Below are positions 25,112 to 37,330 of a DNA stretch of 64,000 nucleotides, in pieces. The DNA is from Sipunculus nudus (lineage: Eukaryota; Annelida; Sipuncula; Golfingiida; Sipunculidae), in NCBI GenBank assembly GCA_026874595.1, contig CM049311.1:77822453-77886452 (forward strand). The letters run 5' to 3'. A program made the position numbers and the translations under genes. The stretch's first letter is position 1, and each line of letters begins with the position of its first letter. The notes beneath the pieces are model-generated. The model worked only from the letters and a program-made list of their open reading frames with translations. It had not been told where the DNA came from and did not search any database.

Positions 25112-27180
25112 CGTATGAATCACTGAGTTCAACTCGTTAGTCACGGACAATATCACATCGGTCCTCTATTCTCCTAACAACAATGAAAATATGGCTATGG
25201 TTTGTGAATTATTATTATATTGTTATCATATCAGAATAATATATTGCCCTCTTTCCATGCATGTAAATTGTAATTAAAAAGTACTTTACACAATACGGTG
25301 TTTTGAAAACTTAATTAAAATTATTATACAATATCAAAAAGGAAAAAAAAGAATACTAGTTACAATGACTGCACCAGAAAGAACATTAAACACGATATTA
25401 ATAATAAGATTCACACATAAAAAAATTAGGACGTAAACGTTGTACTGGGATAAAATAAAGTCAAGATCACACTGAAACAGGCATCATTAAATAATGGCAG
25501 CATGTACAGCAGAAGCAAATGCCAAATGCTGCGCGAGGTCCAATTGAGAAATGCATGATCTAATGAGCGGTGAAAAAAAGTTTTAAGCAGTCATTAATTA
25601 TAATATATTGTGTATCACATATATATTATATATTATGTATTGTGTTAACGCTTGATTGTTCCTAATATTAAATAACGATTATGATTATCGATCGCTACTG
25701 AAGATTTGATAAAAAGATATAATTATCATAATCGCCTAGCCGGCAATCGTTAAATTTATTTATAATCTGTACTGCAAGAAAGATACTATAGAGTTGATCC
25801 AGGTATTATAAAGGAACATAAATTCAGTCCAAACACCCAGCCTTCACGCTGATTTCACACCCCTACAAGTGCTTGAGATGAAACCTGGACCGCTTCGACA
25901 TTGTACACTAAACAGGAAATTTACACGACAATTCGAGCACATTTACAGATTGCCTTGTTAAGCGAATGCCGAGCATTACTGGCGAGATATATCGTTTGAT
26001 ATAAAAGGACTAGAGGGATGACCGATAGGTTTATCGATCGGATATAACCGATAGGAAAATCTTAGAATAACAAATAATCAATTTAAGTGTTTCATTACCA
26101 AAGATATCCCACTCGATTAAAATGTCAATGTTTTTCGTAAAGATATATTCATTGTGGGGTGTGAAGTGAGGGATATGTGACTTTTGGTCAGTAAATTTAT
26201 ACGATATTGATAAAATCCTCATGGAGGGGCACAATACACCACAAACGAGCAACAGCAATAGGCCTCAACAGGGAAACACTGTAACAATGATTTATTTGAA
26301 TGAAGATGCAGCGATCTTTATTTTATTCATCAGTAAAATACTTAATTAAAACGAATCGATTTGGAGAATCAATACAAATTATTATATATACAGATATTTC
26401 TACGGCTTTTTTATATCGATTCCATTTTGTGTATGCCATATCTGTATCACGTTATTACTGTGGCACAATTTTGACTCGAGCACCGGTAGTACAACCCAAT
26501 TCAGATTCGAGTAACTGTTACCATAACTACAATCGACAATCATTTATGGTGAAAACATAGAAATGAAAATTTTTTTTTTTTAATTAAAAATGATATACTG
26601 TGGTTGGCTTTTTTGTTCACGAGGGTTTCAGATTCAAATGAAAATAATGAAAGCATCGCGAGTGAAATTATCGCGAAATTTTAACCTGCTTGAACAATTT
26701 GCCCCATCTGCACAGGTAACTAGTCCTTTATACCACATCCTAACTGGCATATCACATACGTTATCTAAAAACGTTGAAAGACTGGTATTATAAATAATAA
26801 CATGCGTTTCATATTATCCAATTATATTTGAACCAAACATAGATAATATAAATAACATCACATCTTTTGTATTATCTGCCAATAAAGAACAAAAACTTTC
26901 ATTCCTTAGGTTTCCCATATTCCGTTAAATTTGAGTAAGATCGATAACATTTTACGGGCATCTTAATTTATTGATAAAATAATGAATATACGCTAGATTA
27001 CTGGATCGCGTAAAGGAAACCATCGCAAACACAGAAAGAACGAAAACTGTGAAATTTTGACCCATCCAATGTAGAGCCAACCATAGAAATCAAATCAACA
27101 TCCCCCGATACTAAGGCATACCGATGATCGAGATGATATAGATTTAAAACTTATTTAAGCAAATCAAATTAACATCACAT
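25112..27180. other. Intergenic, no recognised feature
   Basis: AT-rich sequence. Short open frames (for example at 26031-26258 and 26300-26560) look like chance frames. A local cluster of 'accgatagg/atcgatcgg' strings near 26020-26055 is the only structure I noticed. Confidence 0.5.
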
Positions 27181-27181
27181 T

Positions 27182-28150
27182 GCAAGGGCAGATCCAGGAT
27201 TAAGGAAAAGCAGGTGTCCGACCGAAGACTGATAACAAAACCTAAAGAAGGGTCCCCAGGTATGGTAAAGGGGGGGGGGGTTCCAGGTGGCAGAAATAAG
27301 TCTGAAAACATAAAAAAAAGGTTAAAAACAAATACCCTTTCTGCTATTTTTATTATCTGTTCAATTTTCTTTTTTTTTTCTAAATGATCCGATTCCCCCA
27401 CCAACATACCAAAGCAAAGGATATAACACTCGGGCTGTCAAAGAATAGAATAAACCAAGTATAAACGCTGCATGCTGCCCTTTATAGTATACTATGTTTA
27501 CATTATTATCCCATTTAAGCCTATCATCTAAAATTACCCTAACTGCACACTTTCTACGACTGTTCCACCTTTAGAAACCGACGTGCTGGTCTTTGTCTAA
27601 ATCATTTATTTGTGTGTATATATGTGTGTGTGTGTGTGTGTGTCAGCACTTATTATCTGTTACACTCATCAGGTAAAAGGTATTACATGATAAGGACAAG
27701 CACTAGTTGTCAATGTGTCTGGTTGATTATATGAAGGTGTGTCTGACTGAGTCATATTCCGGATTATAAACACCGATATATATATATAAATATTTTGGCT
27801 CATCCTGTAATTGATATTAAAAAATCATCATCTAACAATATTTTTTTTATATTACCGGTACATATAGAGAAAATCAATCTTCAACATCATTACAAAAACA
27901 TTAATATATTTATGTTGTGAGTAATAACTTGGATGGTGTTACAGTAATTCGACTATATTATATTAGTGAAACATGTTTCTTACAGCACGGCAGGGGTGCC
28001 TTTTTCCAACCGCTGTTCCTTTTTTAAAGGTTTCACACCAAGACAAAAACTGCGTTTTGATCCCACTTTCCGGTCCTGAGGACCTTTTTGAGATTTTCAC
28101 ATCAGTCTTCTTGGATAGCCCCTCTTCTGAAATCCTGAATCCGCCCTTGC
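27182..28150. repeat. Inverted pair of a short dispersed repeat
   Basis: The string 'gcaagggcagatccaggatt' at 27182-27201 reappears inverted at 28131-28150 (18 of 20 matching). Similarity decays over about 80 bp inward on both sides (shared 'gaagactgat', 'gg.cc.caggt'). A third, shorter relative lies inverted near 28845-28875. Between the pair are a G10 tract near 27268, a (TG)n tract at about 27625-27642 and no coding sequence. It could be a ~970-bp inverted-repeat element, but two independent insertions are as likely. Confidence 0.45.
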
Positions 28151-31100
28151 ACGAATATCATGATGGGCTCACATGGGTCAAGTACCCCCCCCCCCCCTTC
28201 CCTTAAGCTTTTCCATTTTTTTTTTGTGCTGCCTTGCATACTGGATATACATCATTTTCAGTCATATAGTATTGCATCGATAAATGTCATAAGACATCAC
28301 TTTATCCCCTTCCAAACAATTTCTCCTCTAATATCCGTTTCAGTCACTTTTTCGTTCAAGATAACTCAAAGCAACCCAGTGGCTGGAAGCGTGGAGTTCT
28401 CTAAGCCCCCGCCCCCCCCCCCCCCCCCCAAAAAAAAAAACTTGTTCAACAAATTTTAGGGGGCACCCAATTTCGTTAATTGCCAGGGCGTGCCTAAACC
28501 AAAATAAGCTCAAAAAGTTGTATTTGTAAGGCCCAGGCCCTAAAAGCTTTCGATTTAGTAACAGCTAGTATAGAATAACTCTTGCGGTCGTAAGCCCCCT
28601 ATGCTTATAATCCTGCGCAACCCTTGTACCGCTTGGTCAGTGGACTGGTCAAAAGACAAAATCCATTTTGATTTCTGTACGTAAAAACGCCCCTATATGA
28701 TCCTGCTTAATAACTGGCATTGTTTAGGATATGAGCAACTGAAAAGAAGGCCTTGATATATATAGCTGCTTGAGACATTTGATGTTCCTGTTTAAAGAGA
28801 TGCAGAGTGAGGGGAGGGTGCTGTCTGACCCTGGCCTTGTGCCCTCGTATGACAAAACCTCCTGGATCGGCCACTGTGTGTATCATATCATATAATGCAA
28901 TGTCACTTAGCCGCATACCCGGAGAAACAGCAGGTTGTTAAGAAGCTTTGGTTCTTGTCATAAATTTTAATGTAATAGGTTTTATATCTCCACTTAAGTC
29001 TTCAACTATTTGATAATATCCAACTTAAATTGGGCACCCAACTTCTGCGTGGAACAGACCAAATAATATTTACATATTAATATTAAGTGATTTATAATCA
29101 GGTTTCGAGTTATATTTTACTGAATAAAAAAATCAGTTCGTAATAAATAAAAAACTCTTTTTTGAAGCTTTCTGGTTCACTTTTCCCATTTTTGTTGGTA
29201 TCAGATTTGATAACTTTAGACCTGCAGTCATTCTTGTAACACGCAAACTAAATTAAAATATCAAAATACAAAATATTAAAGGGCAGTCATTAAGAGTGAA
29301 TACAGTGGATTTTTCACGTTTAACTTTAGATGCCCCCTAGGGTTTTTTAATCGCGGCTCTTCACTCCAATATCCAGTTTGAAACTAGTAGTCTAAATAAA
29401 CCTTCAGACATATTTGTTCAGACCTTATAACAGAAGTATGTATAATTAAATAATTACCTCAACTGTTCTCCTTGCGCGGGCTTGGAGTGACATTCCTTCA
29501 CGACATCTCCGTCATAATAAATATAAAAAAGACCTAATGGTCTTTAACACAAAAACCAAATCCCTTGAAATGCATCCTACCTGCTGTCTCTGATCCACCA
29601 AAACCCTATAAATGATGTCATCACGGCCCAATCATGCTCGGTTACCAAGCAGCCAAGCTCGCTTTGTTCTTCCATCCGCCCGCTCCCTAATGCATGGCGC
29701 AGTGTTTTTCGCAAGTAACTTTGAATGTCGTATCTCTGATGTTCAATGGCTATTGACATTGTATTATTTAGTTTGCGTTGACCCAGGTGATCAGAAAGAT
29801 GTTTATACAAACAGAACGGACATACACCGTCAACAGTGTCGATAAGATCTTATCACACAAGTCATAACCCAGACTGCGTGTAAAGACCGTCTGCTGAAAT
29901 AACCTAGAGTAACATGCAGCTGTGTCTCAGCATCACAATCTAAAGACCCTATACGAGGGCGGTTCTGCCGGTACAAGGTACCGGGGCCCGGGAAGCGGTC
30001 ATTAAAATATTTGAAAATTCGAAAGTCTCTTTTCTTCTTGTGTTAGATTACATCTTGTGATCTAACAGTTACAATTATATCTCTAAGCGAGAGATGATAT
30101 ACTTTAAGGGCAAAACCAAAAATCCATTGATATTATATTTGTTAGGTTAGTAAGTACAACAGTCAGTGATTATCATGATCTCCCTCAAACCTGGGGAATG
30201 ACAGGGACACATTTTGCTCTGACCATTAAGTGAAAAATTGCATTTTAAAGATTTAAACAAAAGGATCTTAATGGTACTTTAAGGTGCAAGTACATAGCCC
30301 AAGGCGAACCATGTATGCCTTCCAATCCGGAAAAGTTAGTTGACACTGGACAGCTAGGGTTTCGTTTGAGACATAATCCCTGAACTCCTGAGTCAAAGCA
30401 GGTTAGAATTAAATTAGATTTGTTCAACAACTGATTTTATTAATTTTGGCTTATAACTAGCATTTACTAGACTTTATCTTAACATAAAACCGGAACAGGA
30501 TGAGTCATTGCACTAACTGGCAATAAAGCTAACTGGTATATATATTCATGGTAAAACTCTGTTTGCCCATGGTTCAAATGAACATCTAGTTTCCGTTACA
30601 GAAAGTGGTATTTATTTAGAAATCTCTCTACTGTAAGAAATGTTAACAGTATAAACAGAGACAACTCAGAATGAATAACTTGCAGCTCTGCTTCACATTC
30701 ACAGTTAGTCCACACACAAAGGCAAACTGCAATATCAATCATTTACTTATGGTGCAACCTAAGCAAAATTATGTAGGTACATTTACTGCTCTTGCCTTGA
30801 TTGTATATGTTAAGTTTTAGGAAATATTTGCATGAAAAAATATATCAGTAGACAACATAGTGCTCTCTCAGCCGAAGGCTCTTTTATATTTCGTGTATGA
30901 AAGCGAATTTGGCCAGAAGTGCAGATACGGCGGCAAAGTTTGTACGATATTACAAGTGACTTAGGCACAAATATAATAAAAACTTACAAATAAAACTAAT
31001 GCCCATAATGACTTGTCGCCCTTTTCTTTTTCAAGCGGAGACATGCAAAAACATATATTTAAACTAGCCGAGTGCCCGACCTGCATACCTGTCATGTGTG

Positions 31101-31634
31101 ACATTCGGCTTGCGACATCCGAGTTTTAGTCTTTATATCGGCCGATGAAAGCAGCCAAGTGGAATAATTTGTTAGATTAACCAATCATGGTTCACCAAGT
31201 GCGTGGGTATGCGACATAAAAGTACTCAAAAACATCAACCAGGCATAATTGTTTCTCCGGACATTTGGTGACAATGGGACATGTATCGGCTAACTAAAAA
31301 ACGGAATAACACCTTTCTGTGACCACGCCCAAAACCACAACTTGTACCTGGGTGCCAGACATTTTTTTCTAGCTAAAAGACTTCAGACTTTGTTAATCAT
31401 TTCATTTAAACCAAACAGGTCACGGTGGGTCTAAACAGAAATACACCTTGTTTTTAAATAAATTTGCTTTAATTACACAAATTGCTATGATACATGGTGA
31501 GGAAAAGTATTCATATCTGTGGAATTTGGAAAGCTATATACATGAATATCACACCAGATGAAAGCTATAAATGTCTACTATCAACTGACATCAAACTTGT
31601 TTTACAACAGGCATTATATAAAATGTTATAACTT
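28151..31634. other. Intergenic with poly-C tracts, no recognised gene
   Basis: Homopolymer C tracts lie at about 28185-28197 and 28411-28429, the latter followed by an A-run. The rest, including open frames at 28160-28459, 29577-29845 and 30245-30430, shows no family signature that I recognise. Confidence 0.5.
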
Positions 31635-31643
31635 AATAATAAT

Positions 31644-31711
<68 letters not shown>
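31635..31711. repeat. (AAT)n then (TA)n microsatellite
   Basis: A short AAT run is followed by about 60 bp of pure TA dinucleotides. Open frames reading IYIYIY across it are artefacts. Confidence 0.95.
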
Positions 31712-31889
31712 CAGTTTGTACCGCAAAATTGCAATTGCAATTTCGGTGCAAGTACATTTCAAAACAGGCTGATATTTTACAGAAAGCTACCACTTTCACA
31801 CTGCTATCAGGCATTTTTAATACACCTTTAAAAAAAAACATTGATAGCAATTGTCACCTGTTTGGTACCGATGAACCCTCTGACTGATG

Positions 31890-32404
31890 TACTAATTGTT
31901 CGTAGTCCCTCCCTTCACATTCCAAACACACAAGGTGAGCAAATCGGCCTGGTCACACGAGAGTTGGGTATTCCCCTGACGAGTGTGTACAGGGATCGTG
32001 GCACAGCTGGGCAAAAACACCTGAGGGGTTGTTGCCGTTTGGAGGTTGTCGGTGGTCGGTTGGGATCCACTTATCAGCGGAGGGCCCTGGGCTATTGTAA
32101 GTCCGGTTGTTACCAAAGTATTAGGTGGATTGACTCCGGTAAGGTGAGCGTGCATCACGGCACTGATCCGAGGGCGCGAATGCTTTCATACTGGGCATCC
32201 CTTGAGAGCCAGCTGTGGACATCTGACCTTGCGACTGTACTGGGACCCTTTGTAATATTTGGTTGTCTATTGTTTTGTTATTATCATCTGGTCCCCGATA
32301 CCCATTGGTTCCATGATGTTGATTTTCCAAAGTACTCGCGTGAACCAGCTTACCGTTACCGGTTATTCTCTACTGGCCACCATTTTGAAGTTCGCTCAGA
32401 ATAG
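31890..32404 (-). pseudogene. Unidentified higher-GC open segment, possibly LINE-derived on the minus strand
   Basis: This half-kilobase is open in several frames. The plus strand has a 187-codon frame (31841-32404) that includes a hydrophobic stretch. The minus strand has a Gln/Asn/Pro/Ser-rich frame with one internal stop, starting MENQHHGTNGYRG, and an overlapping frame ending LLTLCVWNVKG. The last motif resembles the start of a LINE endonuclease (LxWNVxG), and a LINE ORF1-like scrap lies upstream on the same strand at 33095-33300. I cannot identify it firmly and do not support the 187-codon frame as a gene. Confidence 0.25.
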
Positions 32405-33094
32405 TTCTAAAGTTGAGCTGGATCAGCCGTTCGGCATGACCAGAGTTTTCGGGATTCTATTTAGTGCGCAGTACTTTTATTTTGTCACCTTCACTTGCTA
32501 GCTCAATTTTAATTGATTTAATTGATTTTAATTTATTTTAATGGTCTTCTATTTCTATAGACAGAGTGTCAGTCTCTATAATACAGAGACGGAAAGCACT
32601 GCATGCATTCTTGTGGTGCCCTGTCTGATATTACTTAATGTCCCTCCTTTGGCAAAATTACCAAACATAATCTAGCTAACATACCCTTAACTACGACTCC
32701 TTACTTGTTTTCTTGCTCAAATAAGAAAATGAAACATATAATCCAGGTGCAAAGTTAAGGAAGCGATGCTCCCAGGTTTCTAACCAAGCATGACATGTTG
32801 CTTTAGGGTCAAGGACACAGGGAGAAACCAGTTTTCAAATTCCTTCCTCTTATTGGCTGTTAGGTTTCAGGCTCATTCATCATGGAAGTCCAACTTAATT
32901 CCAAGCATATATCATTTACTGCCTGCCTGGTCCCTAAAATAGTGCCATCTAGAGAATAAAACAGAAAGTGCAAGCAAAACAATGGTTCCAAGCGGGGCTG
33001 GTAACCACCTGCAAATTTTCTCGTTTTCACTTTTTAGAAATGGTTCACACACCCAGTAGACCCAAGTTTGTTTATTTTAAGCTTATTATCTGAT

Positions 33095-33300
33095 TTATCT
33101 AAATATCTGTGTCCTCGCTCGCACACCAATATTTTCAAAAGAGTGCTCGTAGGCCTCGCTGGGAGGCTTTCTAAGTAGGCTACCATTTCTAGAGCCGTGT
33201 CTAAGTGCCCTAACCACAGGTATATCATCCAGTCCAACACCTTCCTGAATAATTCTCTCTGCAAGATTTTTAGGGTCTTCATAATCATTTTGCACCACTC
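33095..33300 (-). pseudogene. LINE ORF1-like fragment
   Basis: The minus-strand frame reads DYEDPKNLAERIIQEGVGL, then DDIPVVRALRHGSRNG, followed, probably after an indel, by PSEAYEHSFENIGVRART and a stop. The pattern '...P..LAE.II.EG+GL.DI.VVRA.R.GSRNG+PG.VK...' is reminiscent of RNA-binding ORF1 or ORF2-upstream domains of invertebrate LINEs, but I cannot name the family. A minisatellite abuts it at 33302. Confidence 0.35.
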
Positions 33301-33301
33301 T

Positions 33302-34054
33302 ACCACAGTGACATCAGTGACATCAGTTACCACAGTGACATCAGTGACATCAGTTACCACAGTGACATCAGTGTCATCAGTTACCACAGTGACATCGGTG
33401 ACCAAAGTGACATCAGTTGCCACAGTGACATCAGTGACATCAGTTACCACAGTGACATCAGTGACATCAGTTACCACAGTGACATCAGTGTCATCAGTTA
33501 CCACAGTGACATCAGTGTCATCAGTTACCACAGTGACATCAGTGTCATCAGTTACCACAGTGACATCGGTGACCAAAGTGACATCAGTGACCACAGTGAC
33601 ATCAGTGACATCAGTTACCACAGTGAAATCAGTGACATCAGTGACCACAGTGACATCAGTGACATCAGTGACCACAGTGACATCAGTGACCACAGTTACA
33701 TCAGTTACCACAGTGACATCAGTGACATCAGTGACCACAGTGACATCAGTGACATCAGTGACCAAAGTGACATCAGTGACCACAGTGAAATCAGTGACAT
33801 CAGTTACCACAGTGACATCAGTGACATCAGTGACCACAGTGAGATCAGTGACCACAGTTACATCAGTTACCACAGTGACATCAGTGACCACAGTGACATC
33901 AGTGACCACAGTGACATCAGTGACCACAGTGACATCAGTTACCACAGTGACATCAGTTACCACAGTGACATCAGTGACATCAGTTACCACAGTGACATCA
34001 ATTACCACAGTGACACCAGTTACCACAGTGACATCAGTTGCCACAGTGACATCA
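33302..34054. repeat. 9-bp minisatellite (acatcagtg / accacagtg), about 83 units
   Basis: The tract alternates two 9-bp variants, acatcagt(g/t) and accacagt(g/t), with sparse substitutions (gtcatcagt, accaaagtg, gaaatcagt, gccacagtg). The unit is a multiple of three with no stop in either main frame, so both strands stay open: a plus frame rich in T/V/S (33197-34057) and a minus frame rich in D/V/T (33034-34044). I see no signal peptide, homology or splice context for either. Variants recur in blocks of about 27-45 bp, suggesting expansion of multi-unit blocks. Confidence 0.9.
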
Positions 34055-35242
34055 TGAACAAACGGCTTGTTTTTTCTATCACGGATATTGTCAGGATACT
34101 GATTCTGTACGATTGTTCAGCTCGGCGAATTTTGAATAAATTATTTGCGTAATATCTAGACGCATTCTTTCAATTGACTCACGGCACTGAGACTTTGAAA
34201 TTATCCTTCATTGATTTTATTTAAACTTTTAGACTTCTTATTTCAGAAAGCAGTGTGTTACCTGTCACTTCACTAATTTCCTCCATATTTATCTTGCCCT
34301 GTTTTGAATGCGGGTGAATAGTACCATCAGAATCTGAAGAACTTGTTCAAGATCTTTTAGTGCTCGATTCCAGGTTCAATTCATGAGGAAACAGCGAATA
34401 TAACAAGGAACCTAAATTTGTTCAATTATGAAACAAGCTGGTGTAAAAGTTAATAACAGAGACCGGCAGGCATGGTGTGCCGCACTTGAGAAACACGTCT
34501 GCCAGTGATAACTGTATAGTTCTGTACCATAAAATTGAATTTTGATTGTTCCTTTCTGAGTTTTCCCGGATGAGGTGAAAATTGTGACGTCAGGTTTTCG
34601 TAATTTCATATAAAAAACATATCTTTATACAATGTCACTGCGCTTGTCAAAATAAACGACCCATGGATATTAAAAACATTAACTTTCTAGATCCAATGAG
34701 CTATGTGAAAGTGCGTTTTGACTACAAAAGCGCTGAGTCACCATCTTTCAACCTATCTTTCCAACTTTCCACATGAGTGAATTTTAAAAAAGGTTGGCAT
34801 AGAACTGGTCACAAACAAATTTTACTATGACATTTCATCCATTTTACTGTACCTCGAAAAAACTATGAGATAATGAAAATAAAAACTCACTGAAACTAGG
34901 TAAAAGTACTTGGATCAAAGTAAGGTCCATTCTTAGTAAGAATCAGTATTCAGATAAAAAGAAGTGGAAGAATAATAAGAAGAGCAAATAAGGGGGAAAA
35001 CAAATAGTTCCACCTACGAAGATTATAACTTGGAAAGGGTGATTTAGCAGTAGGGGGGGGGGGGGGCTCGGAAACATGTTTGTACCTCCTAATAAATTTC
35101 CTTTCAGAGGCCCTGCACATCCTGTTGACGTTGGGCCGTCATAGCCAATTTTGCTGCACATACAAAGAAGCTTTAGCTGGGCTGCTATGCAGTAGGCCTT
35201 TTCTCAAGATTCCTGTCTTTATTTATTGCAGTCAGCTATAAA
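34055..35242. other. Intergenic, no recognised gene
   Basis: AT-rich sequence with a G14 tract at about 35053-35066 and no family signature in the open frames. Confidence 0.5.
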
Positions 35243-35755
35243 CAGTCTACAGACCAAAACACTGAGGAATCATAAGACAGTCTACAGACCAAAACACTGA
35301 GGAATCATAAGACAGTCTACAGACCAAAACTCTGAGGAAACATAGGACACTCTACAGACCAGAACACTGAGGAATCATAAGAAAGTCTACAGACCAAAAC
35401 ACTGAGGAATCACAAGAAAGTCTACAGACCAAAACACTGAGCCATCAAAAAACAGTCTACAGACTAAAACACTGAGGAATCATAAGAAAGTCTACAGACC
35501 AAAACACTGAGGAATCATAAGACAGTCTACAGACCAAAACACTGAGGAATCATAATCAAATCTACAGACCAAAAAACTGAGGAATCATAAGACAGTCTAC
35601 AAGCCAAAACACTGAGGAATCATAAAACAGTCTACAGGCCAAAACACTGAGGAATCACAAGAAAGTCTACAGACCAAAACACTGAGGAATCATAAGACAG
35701 TCTACAGGCCAAAACACTGAGGAATCATAATCAAATCTATAGACCAGAACAGTAG
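35243..35755. repeat. 35-bp minisatellite, about 14.5 units
   Basis: The unit is 'cagtctacagaccaaaacac' plus 'tgaggaatcataaga' in direct tandem. Several units carry substitutions (cacaagaaag, catcaaaaaa, cataatcaaa). The copies are contiguous without unique spacers, so this is not a CRISPR-type array. It has no coding potential. Confidence 0.95.
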
Positions 35756-37221
35756 GAAAGGAAATCAAGTATCAGATGAACAGTATTATTGACCAAGAAC
35801 AGCAGTCACGACAGTGATTGTGCACACCATGTATCCCTCTCGAAAAAGCTCCAGAAATCTCTTATTGCCAAGATCCATGCATATTTAAGGCATTTAGGAA
35901 ATATTAAAACACTTATTTTATTTTTTTCTTAGATTTCTGTTCACAATTATTAAGTACTTAACTGAATTATCTTGCCATAGTTCCTTTGTGAAGTAAACTG
36001 TTCTGAAGATACTTTACATATGTCATTATATTCAATATAATGATAAATTAACATTTTTTTAATGCATTTTACATACCAGAAAATGCACTTATTTCCTGTA
36101 AATTGATACACTGAATATATCGCAATACGTATCGCAATACGCCACCAAATATCGCAGTATATTGCAATACTAAAAATGTAGGCGATACCCAGCCCTAATA
36201 TAGTGGCACCCGCCTTGCGATCACCCCAAAATGATGACTCGTTTCCTTGGTCCCGATTATTTTTAGTGTTATTTCAATGATAAATGAAAAAATATACGAC
36301 AATCCCGTATTTCAAAATTATCGACACATTTCCTGGCAACAGGTTCAATGTAGCCCCGAAAATTCGACCGCAAAGTACTATAGTTGTTTCATAGTCCTGT
36401 AGCCTCGCCAAGAATTGTTTCCGAGCCAACGATATATCGGTAGGTCAGATGGTAACACTGCTACCTGATTTATCAAATGCATGGCTAAACGTCCAGGGTG
36501 GTTGAGGTAGTATAACTATGTTACAATTACGTAACATAAGGGTTAGTTAGGGCTTACTATTACTACTCAAGTTTAATACGCTAGTAATTTTGAGCATATC
36601 GGCTCAATCGACAACCTAAACATTCTTCAGCGTTATGTACACTGAGCATGCCAATTAGGGCCCTTGCTTTGGAATCTGTGCGGGGTGGGTTATATTCTAG
36701 GATGTGCGGGAAGGTTGATGTGCATTCTAGGATGTGCGGTTGACAAGCTGATCTGGCAGTTCAGTAAAACATTAATTTAAAATTGTATAATGAAAATAAA
36801 TCCAACTATACACTGAAATTTATCTATAAACAGTGTTCAGGAGCACAAATTGTAGCATGAAAGGATAAACATAAAAAATCAAATTATTCCTTGTACACTT
36901 TACAGTGTTAACTCTGATTGTTGGTTGTAACAACAACTATGCTGATGTTTCCGTTATAGGTATAACGTTACTTGGTTATACAAAATAGATGATGCATCAT
37001 TTATATAAATCCAAATTGAAGATAATTGTACTCTGCAGTAGCAGCTTGTCATAAACCTTGAACAAGGTGGCCTAGCTGAATATTGTGTGTAGACTGTAAT
37101 CCATGTGCTTGTCTCAGGTCTAGCTCATATATAACATAACATTGCTGGAAGCGCACCGCGGGCATTATAACCTTCGATCTTTTGACAGAAACTGCGTGGC
37201 TACAGCTGGCTTTCCCAATCC
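35756..37221. other. Intergenic, with a 'tatcgcaatac' motif cluster
   Basis: Near 36117-36200 the words 'tatcgcaatac', 'tatcgcagtat' and 'ttgcaatac' repeat, ending in 'ggcgatacccagccctaat'. This looks like a fragment of a dispersed repeat. A short duplication of 'attctaggatgtgcgg' occurs near 36692 and 36723. No gene seen. Confidence 0.45.
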
Positions 37222-37232
37222 CCTCTCTCTCT

Positions 37233-37311
<79 letters not shown>

Positions 37312-37330
37312 CACATATATATATATGTTT
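37222..37330. repeat. (CT)n followed by (TA)n microsatellite
   Basis: CT dinucleotides with one interruption run to 37270, then TA dinucleotides to about 37308, with imperfect TA/CA after that. Confidence 0.95.

Noticed and set aside
31558-31887. 109-codon frame across the (TA)n tract
   Set aside because: The core is an IYIYIY translation of a microsatellite, with no other support.
31841-32404. 187-codon plus-strand frame as a host gene
   Set aside because: No recognisable domain, and two minus-strand frames over the same DNA look at least as protein-like. Probably repeat-derived.
33034-34057. 336-codon minus and 286-codon plus frames over the 9-bp minisatellite as mucin-like or repeat proteins
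   Set aside because: Openness follows from a stop-free 9-bp unit. There is no signal peptide, splice context or domain, and both strands cannot plausibly be coding.
35243-35755. CRISPR-like array
   Set aside because: The 35-bp units are contiguous with no unique spacers, and the genome is eukaryotic.
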